Assembly (NCBI GenBank): GCA_019918135.1
Contig: WBZZ01003583.1
Coordinates: forward strand, 72,501 to 136,500
Direction: 5' to 3'
Length of the DNA stretch: 64,000 nt
From: Paulinella micropora
Lineage: Eukaryota > Cercozoa > Imbricatea > Euglyphida > Paulinellidae
Below, piece after piece: positions 37,701-50,075 of the stretch (positions are counted from its first letter, which is position 1; each line of letters opens with the position of its first letter). A program made the position numbers and the translations under genes. The notes beneath the pieces were generated by a model. That model worked only from the letters and a program-made list of their open reading frames with translations. It made no database searches and was not told where the DNA came from.

Positions 37701-40700
37701 AACAGCCAGATCAAGTTCAACTCTACAGCAACAGGCTACATACCCACAGTCACTGGTATGGGAAAACAAAACTGGCTGGAATTGCCTAAATCGCTTATTT
37801 CTGAATCCACCTACAACCTAGTTTCGCCTGGCGTCTTAGACAGTACACGTGGGTACTCTTTCCTGTTTCAGAATGGACAAGTGATCATGATGGACAAGCC
37901 CATCAAGTTCATTGAGGCATGGCGACCAAACGTTTTAGCCAGGGGACGAATGACGCCCAGTCGCCTTTACCGAGCCGACAATTTTGCAGACCAACCTTTG
38001 GACTTCAACGATCGACACGTCCCTGAAAGACGACACACCGACAACGGGGGGAGCAAGGCAATTTCTCTATTCGCAACTGCCGCTACCCCTAATCGTCATC
38101 TAGCTTTATTTGCCCTGAGCCGTACATCTAATCAACCAATACCAGCTATGACTGTACACCGTATGTCTGCCCACGGCAACACCAAAGCTATGGCTGAAGT
38201 CGCAAAAGCTCTGAACAAGACTATCGCCGGCCGAGCCTGGCAAGAAAGAATTCCGCGAATGTGCTTTGGATGCAGTCAAGTCAAAGTCCCACTCTACCCT
38301 AAAACACGAGAAGTTGGATTCACACTATGGACTACATGAAGCATTCTGCATGGACTACCGTGGACCCTATGGCTGCACATCACTGCAAGGCAACAAGTAC
38401 AAACTGGTTTTCAAACCATCTACCGGAGGCATGTCACTGAATTTCTACAACCCTCCCGCTCGTCTGACATTTACTTTCCACAAGTAATCAAAGCACTTGC
38501 CTTCTACGAACGACAATCAGAAGTCAAAGCAAAGCAGTTATGAGCAGATGGGGAATTCATTGCACACGCGTTGGTCAAGTGGTGTGAAGATCAAGGGATC
38601 ATTCTGAAGATAACCCCGCCTGAAGAACCACGCAACAATTCAGTGGCAGAACGAGAGATGCTTACAGCTGAATGGCGAGCTACAGCACTTCATGTTGAGC
38701 TACATGTGGCAAGAGTGTGACATGGCAGAATGGGCTACACGCATGGTTACCCCCCACGCCACTGGACATTACAAAGGCAAGTCGCCCTACGAGCTTACCA
38801 TGCAACACAAGCTGCCCCTCGACTTCCTAAAGCCTGTTGGATGCCTAGCTTTCGTTCGTCTATTGGACAAGGATCTGGAGAAGAACAAGCCTATGGCTTA
38901 CCCTGTCGTCTTCGTTGGCTACAATTTATTTCGCCGGCTTTATCGGTTATGAGTTAAGGGCAGCCGGAAAATTCTGGAGGCAAGGAATGCAAAGTTCGAC
39001 CCCTTGACTCGTGGCTACACTGCGTCCGTCAAAGCAAGGCCCTGGGAGTTCGACGAGCACAACCTTCACCAACCGTCTTTCACTGTTGCGCCGTTGCCCA
39101 AGTCACAAGTGCCACCGTCAACAGAAAGTCAAGACAATTGTTGGCACAAGTCAAGACAGACTTACCCGTTGAATCGCGAGACTCGGTCAAAGAAGAAGAG
39201 GACGACGAGCCAGCAGGCGACGTCGTTTTTGAAGAGCCAATCGCGCGACTTGCTCAACCAGTGCCCAACCTGATCCTCTCGTGCCAGAACCACTTCGTCG
39301 AGAACTCAAAACAGATCGTAAGGTTGCAGGCAACCATGTTCCCTCAGCATCCCAACTCAGCCTCCGATCAGCCAGACGCCCACTCAACTTTCATAGTCCT
39401 TTGCGTCCCCAACCCTCCGTCCAACGTCTCGCCCCCAGAGACATTTCGAGTGCAATCTCGAACGATAGTGTTATTGATGGAAAACGGGAACGTAAACGAA
39501 CACCAGCTGACCACCCGACGCATCACGTGAAGGTGGCCTTCGATCTGCGAACAGAAGAAGCGACTCCTATGGTAGATGATCTACCAACAATCAACGACGA
39601 CGAGCCTGCTTGGTGTCTGTTTACTAGGACATTACGTGTCCCCGAAAAACAACTCGGTATGTACCCACAGATCATCGAAGCCCGACGTGCGGAGATACAA
39701 TGTCTCTACGACGCTGGTTGCCTTGTTTGGACGTCACGCTCTGAAGCGACAAGATTGTCATCCAAACCTGTTGCTACAGGCTTCGTGGACGCCATCAAGA
39801 TCAACAAAAGCGACGCTGGTCAGCTCTGCAAGTCAAGATTGGTTATTTTTGGAAATCACATGACACCTTTCCAACAATATAACCCTTACGAAGTGTCCTC
39901 GGCCGTTGCCCAGAATTTTACCTTGCTAATGTTGTGTTCCGTCATGGTGGCATTGAATTGTCTGATTAAACAAATCGACTTTTCACAAGCATATACACAC
40001 GCCGACATGATCGATGTCGTATTTGCTATACCTCCTCTCCAATTCAGGCACCCATCGAAACCAGACCAAGTATGGCGCGTCATGACGGCTCTCTACGGCT
40101 CCCCGCAAGCTGGCCGAAGTTGGTTCGATCACCTCGCCACTGCACTGCGCAAACTTGGCTACGACCAATCCAACGTCGACGCATGCGTCTATTTCTTACG
40201 TAACGATAGTTCTAACTTTCCGCGGTTGTTTATCCGTAACCCCATGTCTCTGCCATGGATCCTACTGCTCAAGACAGACGACATGCTCGTCTTTTGTTTC
40301 TTCCGTTCGCAGCACAAAGAGCTTTGCCGCCAGTTGAGCGAAGCTCAGTTCCGCTTCAAAGACATGGACGATGTAAAGGTTTTCTGTGGCAGACAATTCC
40401 GCCGCTTTCCCAACGGGTTACTCATCCATTAGCGTACCAACATCCGAGGATTACTGCAAGACCGCGGATTTGCTAATGCAAACTTTGCCCCTACTCCTGT
40501 GACCATCCAGGAACCTTCACCGGCACCGGCTAGCTCCCCGTTGCGACAATGGAGCCTACCCCAACTGACCGGTGAGCTTCTCTGGCCGGCCACGCAAACT
40601 CAACCGCATATCCAGATGGCAGTTAACAACTTGGCCGTATACGCCAGCCGTGCACCCGACATTGCTTACGCCCTCGTTTCGCGAATCTACAGTCACTTGC

Positions 40701-41822
40701 GTGAAGAACGCGGCTTGTTCTACCCAGCCAACGTACCCCTCAAGCAATGGCAGTTGCTGACTTACTACGACTCGGATTATGCACGTTGCAGATTCACCCG
40801 ACGATCGAGAAATGGCGAAGTACACGACATCACCGGCACCATACTTTGGGGAGGGCGCCGACAGGACACCGTCTCAACTTCGACGATGAATTCAGAAGTG
40901 ATAGCCGCTTCAACAGCATGTCGCAATACGTTAGCTATTCAAAATTTCGCCCGGGAACTTAACTTGCCAATCACCACCCGTCAGTTATGTATGGCGACAA
41001 CCATGGTGCAGTGCTTGCGTCATCCAACGGTATAGGCAGCCCACGTGCCCGCCACATTGAAATCCGTCACCATTTCATTGTGGAAAAAGTTAGGGAAAGC
41101 CAAATAATTTCTCGTCAAATCCCATCAGACAAGAACAAGGGAGACGTCCTCACGAAGCCGCTCCCTACCCCACTTCACCAGCGACACACCAACAGCATGA
41201 CTGTGCATCTCTCCAACTTTCTGCGAGACGACGAAGACACTGTACCGCCGGTTTTGCCGAATCAACGCATCGCCCAACAACTCTCGGATTTCACCCAGCC
41301 GCCCCGACGTGCGCGCAAGAAGGCCCAGCGGGCAAAGACCAAACCGTCCCCGAACTGACATTTTTTTTATATCTCGTCAGACGGTCACTTACTCCAGTAA
41401 GTTATGCCATACTTATTCATTTGTTGATAGTATAAGCATCCAGTGCCCACCTCATTTGCTGCAGCGATCGGACACTTAACGATTTTCCTGTTATATTGAA
41501 TTGACACACAATTTCCTTCCAAAACGGTTGTCAACCGAATTCGTAAGCAAATTGTAAATCAATGTATCTGTCCAGAAGGATCTTATCATTTTACCCGTAA
41601 TACTTCGTAAAATTTATTACGAGTTAAATTTTGATTTCTATTTCATTACCTGATCTATTATGTTACGAATTCGAATCAGATGTTAAAGTTAATCGCAACT
41701 TTGAATAACTTCCTCACATAATTAACGCATAACTCTTTATCGACCAGAATACATACAATATTCACCTCTGCGTAATGCGTTATTTACACATATGTCTCAC
41801 CAGATATATCGTCCGGGGGGAG

Positions 41823-42405
41823 TGTTATTCCTTGTATTTCATATACATATTACCTGGAATATATTTTGAATATTAATCCGTAACCGGTATTACTTTCACA
41901 ATTAAGGACAATACATCCGGTGTTTCCTCGGCTTTGGCGTAACGACCGAAACAGTCATAACGTACCGTTACTTACGGTACGCCGTTTCTCACGGACTGAT
42001 TGGCAATTGCCAATATTTACGATACTCAGTTGACATTGCCAATGTCATTTGAATCAGTGCCACTTTATTAGTTTCTCCACTTCTCCACTAATATCTGTCT
42101 CTGACTCATCACTGTTTCGAGAGTTACAATGCCGTGGAAGCACGTGTTTCATAAAGGTACATACTACTCAGAGCGCGCCCTATCTTACCCGTATTTCCAT
42201 ACAGACTTCAGCTGAGGCACGCAGCCAGCTTGAGGCACGCTCCCTCAAAGGTCGTTACTGAGTTGTACCTTCTTCCTTCTCATTAAAGTATTTTCACCGT
42301 TCATTGTATTACCAGTAGTATTGTTACCGTCCGTAGTATTTCCGTCCGTTGTTTAGGTACAAGTATTCTATTCGAAAGAATTATCTGTGTCGATAAAGAA
42401 TGGCA
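41823..42405 (+). repeat. 3' LTR of copia C
   Basis: Begins TGTTATTCCTTG right after the purine tract and ends ATGGCA. A 70-codon frame inside it (from 42049) is identical to one in the 5' copy (from 34382) and is part of the LTR, not a gene. Confidence 0.93.
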
Positions 42406-43007
42406 GATTGCTTTTTGAGTGGGGGACATGTGATGGGGCGTGTGACAGGAAAGGCATGCATGACCCATGTCGTTCTCCGCTTGTGTGTTGTGCTGTGGAT
42501 GTTTAAATCAGTTGTGCGTGGGTTGCATGAGTTTGATTCGTCTTCACATATTTATTCTATCTGTCCACCTTGGTACATGTGTCACATACGCATTCGTGTG
42601 AGTCTTCATATGTGTCATTGTATGTCTTTGCCCTTTCCTTGTGTTCATTTGATGAGTCTAACCTATGTTGCCCCTGTCTTCTGGACACATTGTATGAGTG
42701 CCGTCAATGTATGGTTGGGTGTTACGAACAACCAATTTGTGACACATAATTGTGATTATGTCGTGTTCCACGTGTATTACGTTTGCGTATAACATGTGTG
42801 AAGGTAAAGCGATATATACTGTGTGCGTGTATCGTGAGCGACATAGAGGTGATGTTGTCGACGGAGAGAGTAAGAATGTTGTGTTCCACGCGTATTACGT
42901 TTGCATATGACATGTGTGAGGGTAAAGCGATATATACTGTGTTCGTGTGTCGTGAGCGACATTTACGTCTGTATTTATTCATTTTGTTTGTGAGTTGATG
43001 TTATGAT
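42406..43007. other. Spacer with an 82-bp direct duplication
   Basis: No gene. A block of about 82 bp that starts GTGTTCCACG and ends GTGAGCGACAT occurs at about 42763 and again at about 42881 (offset 118 bp) with few differences. The rest is TG-rich unique sequence. Confidence 0.7.
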
Positions 43008-44470
43008 AGTAAGTGCAACAGTTGACATAAGCCGGTTGTGAACTTGAATAGTGTTTCGCGCTGAGGTACTTTGTACAAAGTTTTTCAGAAGGATAATGAA
43101 ATTTCATCAATGGTTGAAATCGATATTAATTTTTATACCACAAGTTTACTAGACTCAATAAATATCATAAATATTACACTGAGTCGTGTGACCACAATTT
43201 ATGGTGATCGTGCAGTATGGCCCAATATGAGTAAACCGATAATTGAATAATGGTAATATTATTGTGACGATTAATAAATATGATAGGCAAGTATGTAAAT
43301 AGGTAATAGATATGATAGGTCAAATGTAAATGTTATGACGTGAAAATGACCATATAAGTGGCAAAATAATATAACAAATATGACTGCTTACTCTTCCCCT
43401 CGGCATAACATATGCACTCATACATATATACATATATATGATGTCTTGTATGGATAGAGTCATATGAAGTTTAAGTCATGGATATAGTACATGTTAATCT
43501 GAGTTAACACAAAAAATGAAAAATAATTGAGCGAGTGCTCGCATCATAGGATGCAGGTCCTTACCGCGGTGTAGTAAGTAACTACAGTTGTATCAAGGCA
43601 TGAAGCCTGGGATCGCGTCTGTGAGTAAAACGGTAAATTGTGCGATCGGTTCCAATGCTCGCGGAGTAGGTAGCGACTTGGTTAATATATCAGCTATATT
43701 GTCCTTTGTCAGTACGTGCCTAACGTTGATTTCTCCAGCCCGTACTACGCGCTCCACCACGTAGTGATGCTTGAGTGCCAAATGCCGTGTTAGATCTGTC
43801 CCCATGCCATTGGTTGCGTTCAACACAGCCCCCCGGTTGTCGTTGTTGATCGTAATCGGTATTGGTAGCGGAATGCCAATGTCTTGGCACATATGCAGAA
43901 TTGCTATAGCCGTGCGGCATGTCGCTGAGTTAGCAATCGTCTCTGCGTCTTGTGTTGACAGTGCGACTGTTTGTTGACGTTTTGAGCTCCATGCAATTGG
44001 CCCGGTCGTCAAATGCAGCTGTCCTGTTCTCGAACGGCGGGTATACTCGCAGCCTCCTAAGTTGCTGTCTGAAAAGGCGATGAGCTCGAAGGTTTGGGTC
44101 CGAAATGGATAAAATATCCCTCTCGGTGTACGTAGGAAGCGCAAGATGCGTGCGATTGCTGAGTATGCGACGTCCGGCTTCTTTGCGGCCAGAACTGCAG
44201 CATGGTTGACGGTATATGCGATCGCCGGCTGTGTTTGGGTGGCGGGCCACAGGAGTGCGCCGAGTAGACGTGGGAGCGAAAATTTCCGCAGCATCGCGTC
44301 CTTGTTAGCTGGGGCTGGGTCAATGGTTGCCGATGGTGTCGCCGCCGGCTTGGCGTCTTGAAAGCCAAAGTCCCTGAGCATGCCTTTTTTACATACTCAT
44401 GTTGGTTAATGACTATTCCTTCCTCTGTTCTAAATTGTAGTCCACAAAATGTTCTAACTAGCTTTATATT
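43008..44470 (-). mobile_element. Copia fragment F: RT end, RNase H and 3' LTR of the E family
   Basis: On the minus strand, the end of reverse transcriptase and a complete RNase H region (LLGALLWPATQTQPAIAYTV, FSDSNLGGCEYTRRSR, NNDNRGAVLNATNGMG, DILTKSLPTPR) lead into a purine tract and a 3' LTR at about 43008-43392. The protein is very similar to the matching part of element E, and the LTR is a diverged E-family LTR. Everything upstream is missing past about 44470. The RNase H frame is largely open; the fragment is a relic by truncation. Confidence 0.88.
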
Positions 44471-44861
44471 AATACTTGAACAAGATCAGTTTTGAGAACC
44501 GGAGCACTTGGTGACTTGCTTAATTAGGCAAATCTGAGATACTTTACTAATACACAGATTGAGGTACAAATTTGGCGCGCTTTAAAGACGCGTGTCCTGA
44601 CCTGATCACTACAATTGTCACATTCAGTCTTATTGAAATTGTACGAGTCCATTCACTAGAGTTAGTCCTATCAATAAACTTCATGTCCTCAATTGTGGTT
44701 TTATACGGCCTATCGAATTATAGTTACCAATTCTATTTTACTGAAAGAAGTTGGTACAAAGCTCCCTCTAATTCAATAGGGCGTTAATACATACTAACAT
44801 CATGTCATACTACCTACTTCCACTCTATACTTCCTAACAACTCATTGTCAGAGATAGAAAG
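44471..44861. other. Spacer between fragment F and copia D
   Basis: AT-rich, no gene. By position it may be the 3' untranslated part or LTR of element D, but no second copy was found in the window. Confidence 0.4.
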
Positions 44862-47800
44862 TCAAGTTGAGTGTCCAGTCATTCTATCAGCTCCACGCTT
44901 GAACACCGACGGGCTTGCAATTCGTTTGGACAGTATGTCCGCCCTATTCTCTTCCGAGGGCGTCCAGGTGACCTCCACCTCCCCCTTCCGTATCGCTTCA
45001 GTCAAATGATAATGTCTCAATGCGATATGACGAAGCCGCTTCGCGAACACCGAGTTGGGGGCAGTGCTGACTGTTGCCTGGTTGTCCACCCTCAGCTTTG
45101 GGATCGCCATCAGATCCTTCTTGAGCTATCCAACCAAGGCATGGACTTTATCACGTTCCGCACCGACTCTAAATCATGCAACACTTCCGACGCGGCGTAC
45201 GTCTCGCTTTCCTGCGTCCCAGTCGCCAAGTGCTTCTGCGTTGTAGCCCTCACCGCCACCGGACCGCCAGCCAAGAACACTACCCCACCCGTTCTCGAAT
45301 ACAATGATTCTTCTCCCCGTTGCACAGGGATGAGTCTAAATCCGCTTCCAGTATGCGGTTTCCATTCGACGAAAACCTCACTCCCCTTTCCCGCACGGAA
45401 ATACCTGAGTAGCTGCTCGGCTGCACAGAAGTCAGATTTGTCCCTGTTAGCTTGATGCTCTGCAATGCAAGCAATCGCCATCGTTGCCTCAGGCACACTA
45501 GCCTTGAGGTAAATGTAGCTGCAAACAATCTCCTGTGGGTCGTATTTCATCATTGCCGGCACCATCTTCGACCCCTCCGGTACGCATGGCGTCTTCGCCG
45601 GCATCCAAGGTCGGCCATCACTCCCTTGAACCTCGCCAGCAACGTGTCGATATATTGCTTTTGACGCAGCGTGATCGTGTAGACACCTCCGGCTCGTTTC
45701 ATGTCAAATTCTATCGACAGAAATTCCTTTACAAGCCCGAGGTCCTTAACGTTTCCCCACTCTTTGTCGAGACGCTCGACATACTCCCGTCTGCTCTCCT
45801 TCGTAGCTGCAGCATGTATACTGTCGTCGACATGGTATGTAAGAATCTCCGTCTTCTTCGTCTTATCATCTGTTCTTGCGAAGACCACCGGGTCGACGAT
45901 GCTTTGGTTGAAACCCAGCTTCTTCTGAGTCGGTACAAATCTGTTGTTCAAATAAATGTGACCGGAGGGCTTTAATCCATTCACACCTCCCACCGCCTCC
46001 CATACCGTATTCGGTGCCACGTACCCAGCCGGAGGCCTGAACCACACCGGGACCCGCAGCTTCACGTTGGGAAAGGCACTCTCTTCATCCACCCCAAATA
46101 CATCCATGTCTTGAAACACCGCCAATGCACATGTCGTCCACACCATTTGCACCCGACAAGTCGGTAGATCAATCTTGTCATACTGCCACGAAGGCTGTAG
46201 AAAGCCGATCCCCGCAATTCTGGATTTCGTCTCACCCATCGGCCCGTCCACCGTCTCTCTCTTCTCGAAATTCACAAACCTCGTCGGCACTAGAGGCTCC
46301 CCCGGTGGCTTCTCAGAGACATGCCTTTCGACAATTGCCCCCAGCCGCAGGTGCTTATCGATGTCAGCGAAGCGCGATTCGTTGAACTTGCCTGAGGCTG
46401 TCGCCTCGCGATACGGAACTGGGGCGGTCACCATAAACGCCCCAGATCTGAAGTTTCCCGGTTTTGTCCTCTCTCTGTTACGGGGTTGGTTCACGATGTT
46501 GGAGGCAGACACTGCAGCCCCATCCCAAGCAACCGGAACTCCGTTTCTATTCCTCTTGTTTTCCGGTCTAGGACGCAGAGAGGGAGAGTGTCTCATACTC
46601 CCTGCATCCTTGACTTCAGCCACAGTCGAAGCTCCCCCACAACCAACGTCCAAGACCCCTTCGTCCCCTTGGAGCAGTCGAACAACATCAGCTTCTTCAC
46701 CAGTGACTCCCACATCCAAGTCCGTCACTTGCATTGCACTGGTAGCCGTAGAATCAGCCACCTCCCGTTCCGGTTTGACAGCGTTGTCAGTCACTTTGAG
46801 TAAAACTTCCCATTCATCATCGGTGAAAAATTTTCGGGATTCCCGTCGACTTCGCCACATTTTCCCCGTACAACACCAGTGCTGTGAAACGAATGTTGAA
46901 GCGACGTCGCCGTCCCGCTTTTCGGGTACAGAGTTGGCCATCCATGAGTCGTTGTGTCCCGAACCATAATGTCGGCCGTTAGCTTGACTCTTCTTTGGTA
47001 GAAGCTCCATACCACGTAGGCAGACTGTTCAGCGTTGACACCCAAGAACACCCCAGGCTCCCCCTTTTCCTCCCCTTTTTTCCCATTCTTGTAGACAACA
47101 CAGAGACACCCAAACGGGTACAGCATCGAGTAGTGTGGTGGTGGTCTTCCGTAGAACGCCTCGTGCCTCGACTTGCTCGTCCCCGCTCGTCCTTGCATGT
47201 TCAGTAGGAAGACAGCATAGTTCACTGCCAGTGGCAATAAGTACACTGGCACTGACCTAGCTACCAGTAGCGTTGTTGCCAGTCCAAACACGATCTTGAT
47301 TGCTGCCTCTGCATACGCATCCTTGTTTGGGTCGTCACGAACCGGTAGATGTCGTTCAACACCCGTCTCCTTGAGGTGGTTCTGGATGCTGGTTGCAATC
47401 CACTCCTTGTCGGTTCTAAATTTCTTCATCTTATTTCCCGTCTGCGTCGCTGACCATGCTTGCAGTTGCTTCAGTTGCTGCAGAGTACCACTCTGATCCC
47501 TCGTCTTAGTCCAGTAGTTGCGTAGTAGGCCAGTCACGTTGTCAACAAACACATTGCAGTAGGGCGTCTCACCATACATAGGAAACATTATTTTCCCCGT
47601 CCCATCCCCACTCCAGTCTTCACCAGCCTTTTCGCAGATAGTCAGTGATACACCTTCATAGTTTGCATGCTTCTTCATTTTTGTCGTTTGACAAGACGTG
47701 AGGTATCCTTTCCATCCTTTCCATTTCATTGGTCTGTCATCGATCCTTTCCATTTCAGGGTAATGTTGTTCGTCTTGACAAACTGCATCGCCATAGTCTC

Positions 47801-49394
47801 GCCAAAATGAAAGATGTCTTGTAGCTTCTTCATGTCCACCTGTACCGCAGGGTTCATTGAGGCTGTCCAAAACGCCGACTGGAAGGTAGGATAAGGTGTT
47901 TTGCTTGCTTCCTTCGTTGTCGTCGTCTGTGAAGTCCGAAACTTATATTGGCAGGCGTCGGGGTCAAAATCCCCTACCAATATCTTCTCTCTGGGTCGCA
48001 CATTAATTCTCGCCCGGGTCACAAAGAAACCGTCGTCTTGCAACACAATACCGTAACCTTTTTTCTGTAGCTGACCCGCTGAGAAGAGTACCCGGTCAAG
48101 CGTTTCCAGGCAGTACGTCTCTTCCATGGTGACGTCTTGAGGTAAGCCTTCTCCAGTCTCCCCAACGAGCTTCATTCTCCCCCTCGCTGTTGCTTTGGCA
48201 GGTCCGTCGATGCCACGTAGGTCCAGTCCCCCTTCCTCTTTATCATTCAACATCGAAACATTTGGCACCAGGTGTTTTGTTGATCCGCTGTCTAGGTACA
48301 TCGATGCCTCCTCCGACTTTTCCCCTTCCCCGACAGCCATCAAGCCTGTAGGCCCTTCCTCTGTCGGTGTGTTGGGTGGTTTCCACTCCTTCTCTTCCAT
48401 TTCCAAACCACCTTCATCAGCCATTGCTTCCAGAGGCTCCTCCCCTCATCCGGCCCTTCCGTAGTTGCCCAGTCCGGGTCATCCGTTGCCTCAGCCTCCC
48501 CATCTTCCAATGCCGATGTCGTCCCATTATCCGGTCCCGTCGTCACACCTCGCCCTTGATCTCGTCGTACAACCGGTGACGGACCCGTCTGGTCCTCCAC
48601 TGCACTGTTGGGCACTGCCGAGGCTTTAACCGCCATCTTTTTCTCTTCCCTCGCAATGGCATACGGCGGCGGGAACTGTCGCGCTCTCTCTCTAAGAACC
48701 ATTCGTTCGTTGTCGTCCCTCGCCTTTTCCAACGCCCCCATCAGAGCCTCCCAACTTACGTCTATCCATTCAGCCACCTCCACAGTCGGTCGCATCCGTA
48801 GATCGTAGTTGTACCGCGGCATCATTGCAGCCTTTCCTGTTTCCGGTTGTAGGCATCACCCCCCGGATAGCCGGTAAAAAATACCTTTTCCTGGTGACAG
48901 GTGCACCAGCTTGTTTTTCAGTATTATTTGTCCGGATTGGACCTGATGCCATTTTATTCCTGGTCTGTTGCCGTTTTCCTTTTTGGCTTCACTGAGCTAA
49001 TACAACGAGACATCATTCTCATTCTTGAGGACTGTGTTTGGTTGTATTACCGACTTTTTACGAGCTATCGTTGGGGGCATTACACGGTCTTTCATGGAAG
49101 AAACGTATCATCCTTTGATACGCCAAGTCCGCCCACATGAATGCCAATGTCGACGCATGTCACCCGAACCCCCTTCCCGGAGCCAGTCCATCACTGTCCA
49201 TTACCGATTGTCAGCTCGATTTGATGCCCTTCGTCTGGGTGTACTTGCAGAAGACTTTGTGCGTCCGCCAGTCTTGCCCTTGGCACCAGACGCCGCAGTA
49301 GCTCACCATCTTGCATTGGCCACACTTTCTCGTCGCTGTCTTCGCACAGAACTCGCATTCCCTTGGGACCTTCTTCATTATCGCCTCCGGTGCA
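44862..49394 (-). mobile_element. Ty1/copia element D, main part (MYND finger to RNase H)
   Basis: On the minus strand: a MYND-type zinc finger at 49357-49247 (CEFC, CGQC, SYCGVWCQ, HKVFC); gag-like sequence to about 48340; protease (YLDSGSTKHLVPN) near 48290; pre-integrase; integrase (FRTDKEWIATSIQNH, NKDAYAEAAIK) at about 47.7-46.9 kb; reverse transcriptase (VDEESAFPN, YHVDDSIHAAA) at about 46.8-45.6 kb; and RNase H to 44862 (VDNQATVSTAPNSVF, RADILSKRIASP). It is a different copia lineage from C and E by sequence. Large frames remain open; only a few breaks were noticed. Its 5' end continues beyond element E at 57924. Confidence 0.88.
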
Positions 49395-50075
49395 AGTAAG
49401 CAATATTGCTGTTGACATTCAAGACAACAACAAAAATTAGTTTTTCATTTTTGTGTCAGATTTTCATTTTTGTGACAGTTTTTCATTTTTGTGACAAAAA
49501 TTCAAATTTTCAAATTTAACGGTAACATTTCGCGAAAATTTACGATATTTTGCGGACGAATATAGCCGTTAATTTGAAAAATTCAAATTTTCACCCAAAA
49601 TCAAAATTCCAACCAAAACTGAAATTCCAACCAAAACAGAAAAATCAATTTTTTTTGTTGTCTTGAATGTCAACAGCAATAATATTTACTAAATATATTG
49701 TTACCTTTTTATGGTCAATTTCATGACATAACAATTATAATTAGGCCGGATTACATTCATTGCCATTTATATATTGCCTATCATATTTATTATTCGTTAC
49801 AACAATATTGCCATTATTCATATATTAGTTACCAGTTATATACATTGGCCCATATTGATGCAATATCATAAGTTAGGCTACGAAGCCAGTATATAAATTT
49901 ATGGTATTTATTTACTCCTCGTGATTATAAATTTATGGTATTTTAGATCGAGTTCAAGTCATTGGTTCTTAACCATTGATTAAATTCATTATTATCGTTT
50001 CAACCTTTGATCAAAGTACCTCAGCGTAAACAATTATTCAAGTATCCGGAGACAATGTCTACTAGCATACTTTCT
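49395..50075 (+). repeat. 5' LTR of copia E (interrupted by a MITE)
   Basis: Begins AGTAAGCAAT and ends ATACTTTCT, matching 57518-57923 apart from the 276 bp added by the MITE and its TA duplication. The gag ATG (about 50055) lies inside the LTR end. It is followed by GGTTATGGAGCC, resembling the anticodon-arm complement of initiator tRNA-Met. Confidence 0.9.
49406..49679. mobile_element. MITE copy 2, inserted in the 5' LTR of copia E
   Basis: 274 bp with the same perfect 24-bp terminal inverted repeats as the copy at 8085-8355 and the same TA flanks (49404-49405, 49680-49681). The uninterrupted target, AGTAAGCAATAATATTTAC, is seen in the 3' LTR at 57518, which proves the insertion and its exact borders. 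The two MITE copies differ at only a handful of positions. Confidence 0.97.

Larger units (their letters stand above)
34156..42405 (+). mobile_element. Ty1/copia element C, both LTRs present, coding part broken
   Basis: Two 583-bp LTRs enclose a 7.1-kb body on the plus strand. Order: gag beginning at the LTR end (MAGHEPARYLLK), gag body to about 35.8 kb with a decayed zinc knuckle, a MYND-type zinc finger at 36834-36959 (CEFC, CSGC, KYCDTTCQ, HRRFC), protease (FDSGSNRMVIHDS) near 37615, integrase to about 39 kb, reverse transcriptase (DFSQAYTHADM, ALYGSPQAGRSWFDHL) from about 39.5 kb, and RNase H with a C-terminal tail ending near 41358. A purine tract GGGGGGAG (41815-41822) abuts the 3' LTR. 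The LTRs differ at only about two positions, so insertion was recent, yet the coding part carries roughly ten breaks. Confidence 0.93.

Noticed and set aside
42783-42998. Overlapping ORFs on both strands (about 60-86 codons)
   Set aside because: They follow the 82-bp direct duplication and have no protein-like features.
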